A DNA stretch of 64,000 nt from Synechococcus sp. MIT S9220. GTDB lineage: Bacteria; Cyanobacteriota; Cyanobacteriia; PCC-6307; Cyanobiaceae. Position 1 is the stretch's first letter; each line of letters starts with the position of its first letter. A program made the position numbers and the translations under genes. Below, piece by piece: positions 61,987 through 64,000 of the stretch. The stretch covers positions 1,798,001 to 1,862,000 of the forward strand of contig NZ_CP047958.1 of assembly GCF_014304815.1 (NCBI RefSeq), in the 5' to 3' direction. The notes beneath the pieces are model-generated. The model was given only the letters and a program-made list of their open reading frames with translations, was not told the DNA's origin and ran no database searches.

Positions 61987-62748
61987 TTGGTCAGCGGCAA
62001 CGGCCTCGAGCCTCTCCCTTCCTTGGATCTCAGCGAACGGATCCCGTCTCTGCAGCAACGGTCACGCCAGGGCCACAGCCTGCTCAAGCGCAGTCGCACC
62101 GCCATCGCTTCGGCCGACCTTGTGCTGCTCAGCAGCTGGACGGCCTGGTTCGAAGGCCAGGGACCTCTGGTGGCGGCCTGCACCAGCGAGGACGACTGCC
62201 TGCTGAGGCTTCAACGCAGCGCGGCCAACCTGTTGCTGTGTACGGACACCCTCGAGGGCGGCAGTGGCACCAGCCTCGTGCGTCGGGCAAGAGACCACAA
62301 CCCCGACATCAAGGTGTTGATACTGCTTCAGCGCCCCATCCCGCGCACGATCCTGGATGCCATCGATGCCCGCTGCCATGGGATCTGCTCGGCGCAGGCC
62401 ACCGGAACGGGCACGGTGGCGGCAGCGCTCACGGCCATCGACACCGACGGGCAGTATCTCGATCCACTGATTAGTGGCGTGTTGCACCACAGCAGGCTGC
62501 GCTGCAGCGGCGATCAAGTGCCATTACAGGAACTCACCATGCGGGAAGAGGACGTGCTGCGCGGCCTCTGCCGAGGAATGACCAATCAGGAGATCGCCGA
62601 CGCTTTAGTCGTGTCGATTGACACCGTGAAAACTCATGTCGGCAGCCTGCTACGCAAGTTGCCGGCCCGGGACCGAACCATGGCTGTTGTCACAGCATTT
62701 CGTGAGGGGCTGGTGCAGGTTCCCACCAGGCCGCCGCGCTGGACCTAG
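61987..62748 (+). CDS. LuxR/NarL-type transcriptional regulator
   Basis: 253 residues. The N-terminal part looks like a degenerate receiver fold (NLLLCTDTLEGGSGTSLVRR, IKVLILLQRP) without a clear phospho-acceptor Asp set. The C-terminal LuxR HTH (about 186-235) reads LTMREEDVLRGLCRGMTNQE and ALVVSIDTVKTHVGSLLRKL. TTG start, uncertain. Target genes unknown. Confidence 0.82.
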   Translation: MVSGNGLEPLPSLDLSERIPSLQQRSRQGHSLLKRSRTAIASADLVLLSSWTAWFEGQGPLVAACTSEDDCLLRLQRSAANLLLCTDTLEGGSGTSLVRRARDHNPDIKVLILLQRPIPRTILDAIDARCHGICSAQATGTGTVAAALTAIDTDGQYLDPLISGVLHHSRLRCSGDQVPLQELTMREEDVLRGLCRGMTNQEIADALVVSIDTVKTHVGSLLRKLPARDRTMAVVTAFREGLVQVPTRPPRWT

Positions 62749-62782
62749 GGTCCTGGCCAGGCTGCAAGGGAGAAACGCGGCG

Positions 62783-63364
62783 ATGGCTCGCCGGCACTGG
62801 CTCGATCCACTGGCCCGCAAGGTGCTCCAGGCCATGGGTGATCTACCCAAGGACTCCGTGCGCGTGGACACCAGCCCCTGGCCTGCAGAAGAAACAACGG
62901 TCGCTCCGAGTTGGTGCATCGACGTAAACAGGGCCACGGCGGAACAGTGGCGCCAGTTACCTGGCTGCAGCGAAGTGATGGTTGATCAGCTGCTGCGTTT
63001 ACAGCAGGGCGGGGTGCAATTCAGCCAGATCGAGGATCTGGCTCAGCTGCTCGACATCTCGGAGAGTCTCTGCGAGCGGTGGAGACCCCATCTAATTTTC
63101 CGCTGGCACGGCGATGCCCCACAGTTACCCGAGCAGTCACCGCTTGATCTGAATGCCGCCAGCCCCACCCTGCTGGCCAAAACCCTCCCGTGGCCCGATG
63201 AGCGGCTGGAACGCCTGATCGCCGAACGACGGCGCGAACCGTTTCAGAACCTCGCGGATCTACAGGAGCGACTCTGCCTGCCCCCGGCGACGGTGGAGGC
63301 TTTGATCGGGCGTGTCCGCTTCGGGGCCAGACCAGCCGGCCCGAGCCTGCCGCCGCGAGGTTGA
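62783..63364 (+). CDS. Helix-hairpin-helix protein, ComEA-like
   Basis: 193 residues from the ATG at 62783. Two HhH-type blocks: IDVNRATAEQWRQLPGCSEV (about residues 47-66) and LDLNAASPTLLAKTLPWPDE, each followed by a helix with F..ieDL. Non-specific DNA binding expected. No signal peptide, so it is cytoplasmic, unlike secreted ComEA. Confidence 0.75.
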   Translation: MARRHWLDPLARKVLQAMGDLPKDSVRVDTSPWPAEETTVAPSWCIDVNRATAEQWRQLPGCSEVMVDQLLRLQQGGVQFSQIEDLAQLLDISESLCERWRPHLIFRWHGDAPQLPEQSPLDLNAASPTLLAKTLPWPDERLERLIAERRREPFQNLADLQERLCLPPATVEALIGRVRFGARPAGPSLPPRG

Positions 63365-63369
63365 CGGCA

Positions 63370-63957
63370 ATGCCTTCCCCTCCTCGCCAGGGCAATCTTT
63401 TCGAGCAGCCCGCCCCTGCTTCTCATGAGAACGAACCTGCTGAATGGGCACTGAATGAGCAGCAGCTACAAAGCTGGCAGGAACGCATCCACAGCTTCCA
63501 GAGCCCTCTCTTTGAATCCAACAGCCCCAGACAAGAGCAAAGCAGCCTGTTCGGTAGTGAAGAGGCTGAAGCGGCCGGGGTTCAGCCTTTGTCGCTCAAA
63601 CCACTGCCGCTGAGTTTCTGGCGCTGGCCGCAAAGCCCCCATCAAGGGGCGGCGTTGTACTGGGTCATGGATCGACCCGCCGGCCTGAAACACCCGATCC
63701 TGCTTTACATCGGAGAAACCATGGCGGCCGATCGGCGTTGGAAGGGGGAGCACGATTGCAAGGCTTACCTCGCGGCTTATCAGGAAGCCTGCGTGCACTG
63801 CGGTCTGAGCTGCAGAACCAGCATTCGTTTCTGGGGCGACGTGCCCAGAGCCACCAAGGCGCGGCGGCAGTTGGAACAGACCCTGATCCATCGCTGGCAG
63901 CCGCCGTTCAACAAGGAAACGCGCGATCGCTGGGCCACGCCGTTTCAAGCCGACTGA
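63370..63957 (+). CDS. GIY-YIG-like nuclease-domain protein
   Basis: 195 residues from the ATG at 63370. Residues 1-95 are polar and probably disordered. The C-terminal half starts ALYWVMDR and PILLYIGET, which occupies the GIY-YIG position, then has a Glu in LEQTLIHRWQPPFNKETRDR where the family's catalytic Glu and Asn sit. Possibly a structure-specific nuclease. Six bp after the HhH gene, so the two are likely co-expressed. Confidence 0.7.
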   Translation: MPSPPRQGNLFEQPAPASHENEPAEWALNEQQLQSWQERIHSFQSPLFESNSPRQEQSSLFGSEEAEAAGVQPLSLKPLPLSFWRWPQSPHQGAALYWVMDRPAGLKHPILLYIGETMAADRRWKGEHDCKAYLAAYQEACVHCGLSCRTSIRFWGDVPRATKARRQLEQTLIHRWQPPFNKETRDRWATPFQAD

Positions 63958-64000
63958 GCACAGCTCCTAGCATCGGTTCAGGCAACGGCTCAGGCATCAG

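Overview
The window is a stretch of chromosome from a marine picocyanobacterium, most likely Synechococcus (subcluster 5.1 type). The evidence is the core gene order (rpmH-rnpA-PH-yidC-DUF177-ycf46-like-serS-rseP-rpsN-pnp), cyanobacterial families (DUF2808, DUF3119, DUF3086, DUF1825, MlaE/TGD1-type permease, AroH-type chorismate mutase), two DUF3104 proteins and photosystem-II-like small proteins. No database search was possible; family names rest on motifs recognised by eye.

Layout. 1-16.8 kb is dense, GC-rich core sequence: envelope glycosyltransferases and a transporter on the minus strand, then a long plus-strand run for ribosome and tRNA biogenesis, membrane insertion, site-2 protease and polynucleotide phosphorylase. 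At 16861-16934 is tRNA-Arg(TCT). Its 3' part is the left end of a 12.1-kb integrated element that ends in an exact 49-bp copy at 28986-29034. The element carries a tyrosine integrase, an excisionase-like HTH gene, a primase and VapE-like helicase pair, a small-terminase-like gene, a PD-(D/E)XK-type protein and, in an AT-rich insert at about 18.5-23.2 kb, a secreted thermonuclease and a four-gene operon. That operon encodes a ZorA/ZorB-like ion-driven motor plus two proteins I do not recognise. It looks like a phage-satellite or tycheposon-type element with a defence cargo, and this is the best candidate for an undescribed system.

29-49 kb is a hypervariable island of short genes, many under 60 codons, with long gaps. 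It holds mscL, a glutathione S-transferase, a pentapeptide-repeat protein, secreted small proteins, an orphan AlpA regulator, a DUF1330 gene broken in an A6 run, two copies of a structured hairpin element, a PsbN-like protein, and a protein whose C-terminal half is PsbF-like (cytochrome b559 beta) but has Asn where the haem-ligand His should be.

49-64 kb returns to core genes: hydrolase, gluQ, HU, glycogen debranching enzyme, tRNA-Gly(TCC), MFS transporter, lipid-transport permease, plsY, pyrF, tyrS, a LuxR-type regulator and two DNA-metabolism proteins. Core genes sit in overlapping ATGA-type operons. The element and island genes differ in spacing, size and base composition. Starts of island genes are uncertain throughout.
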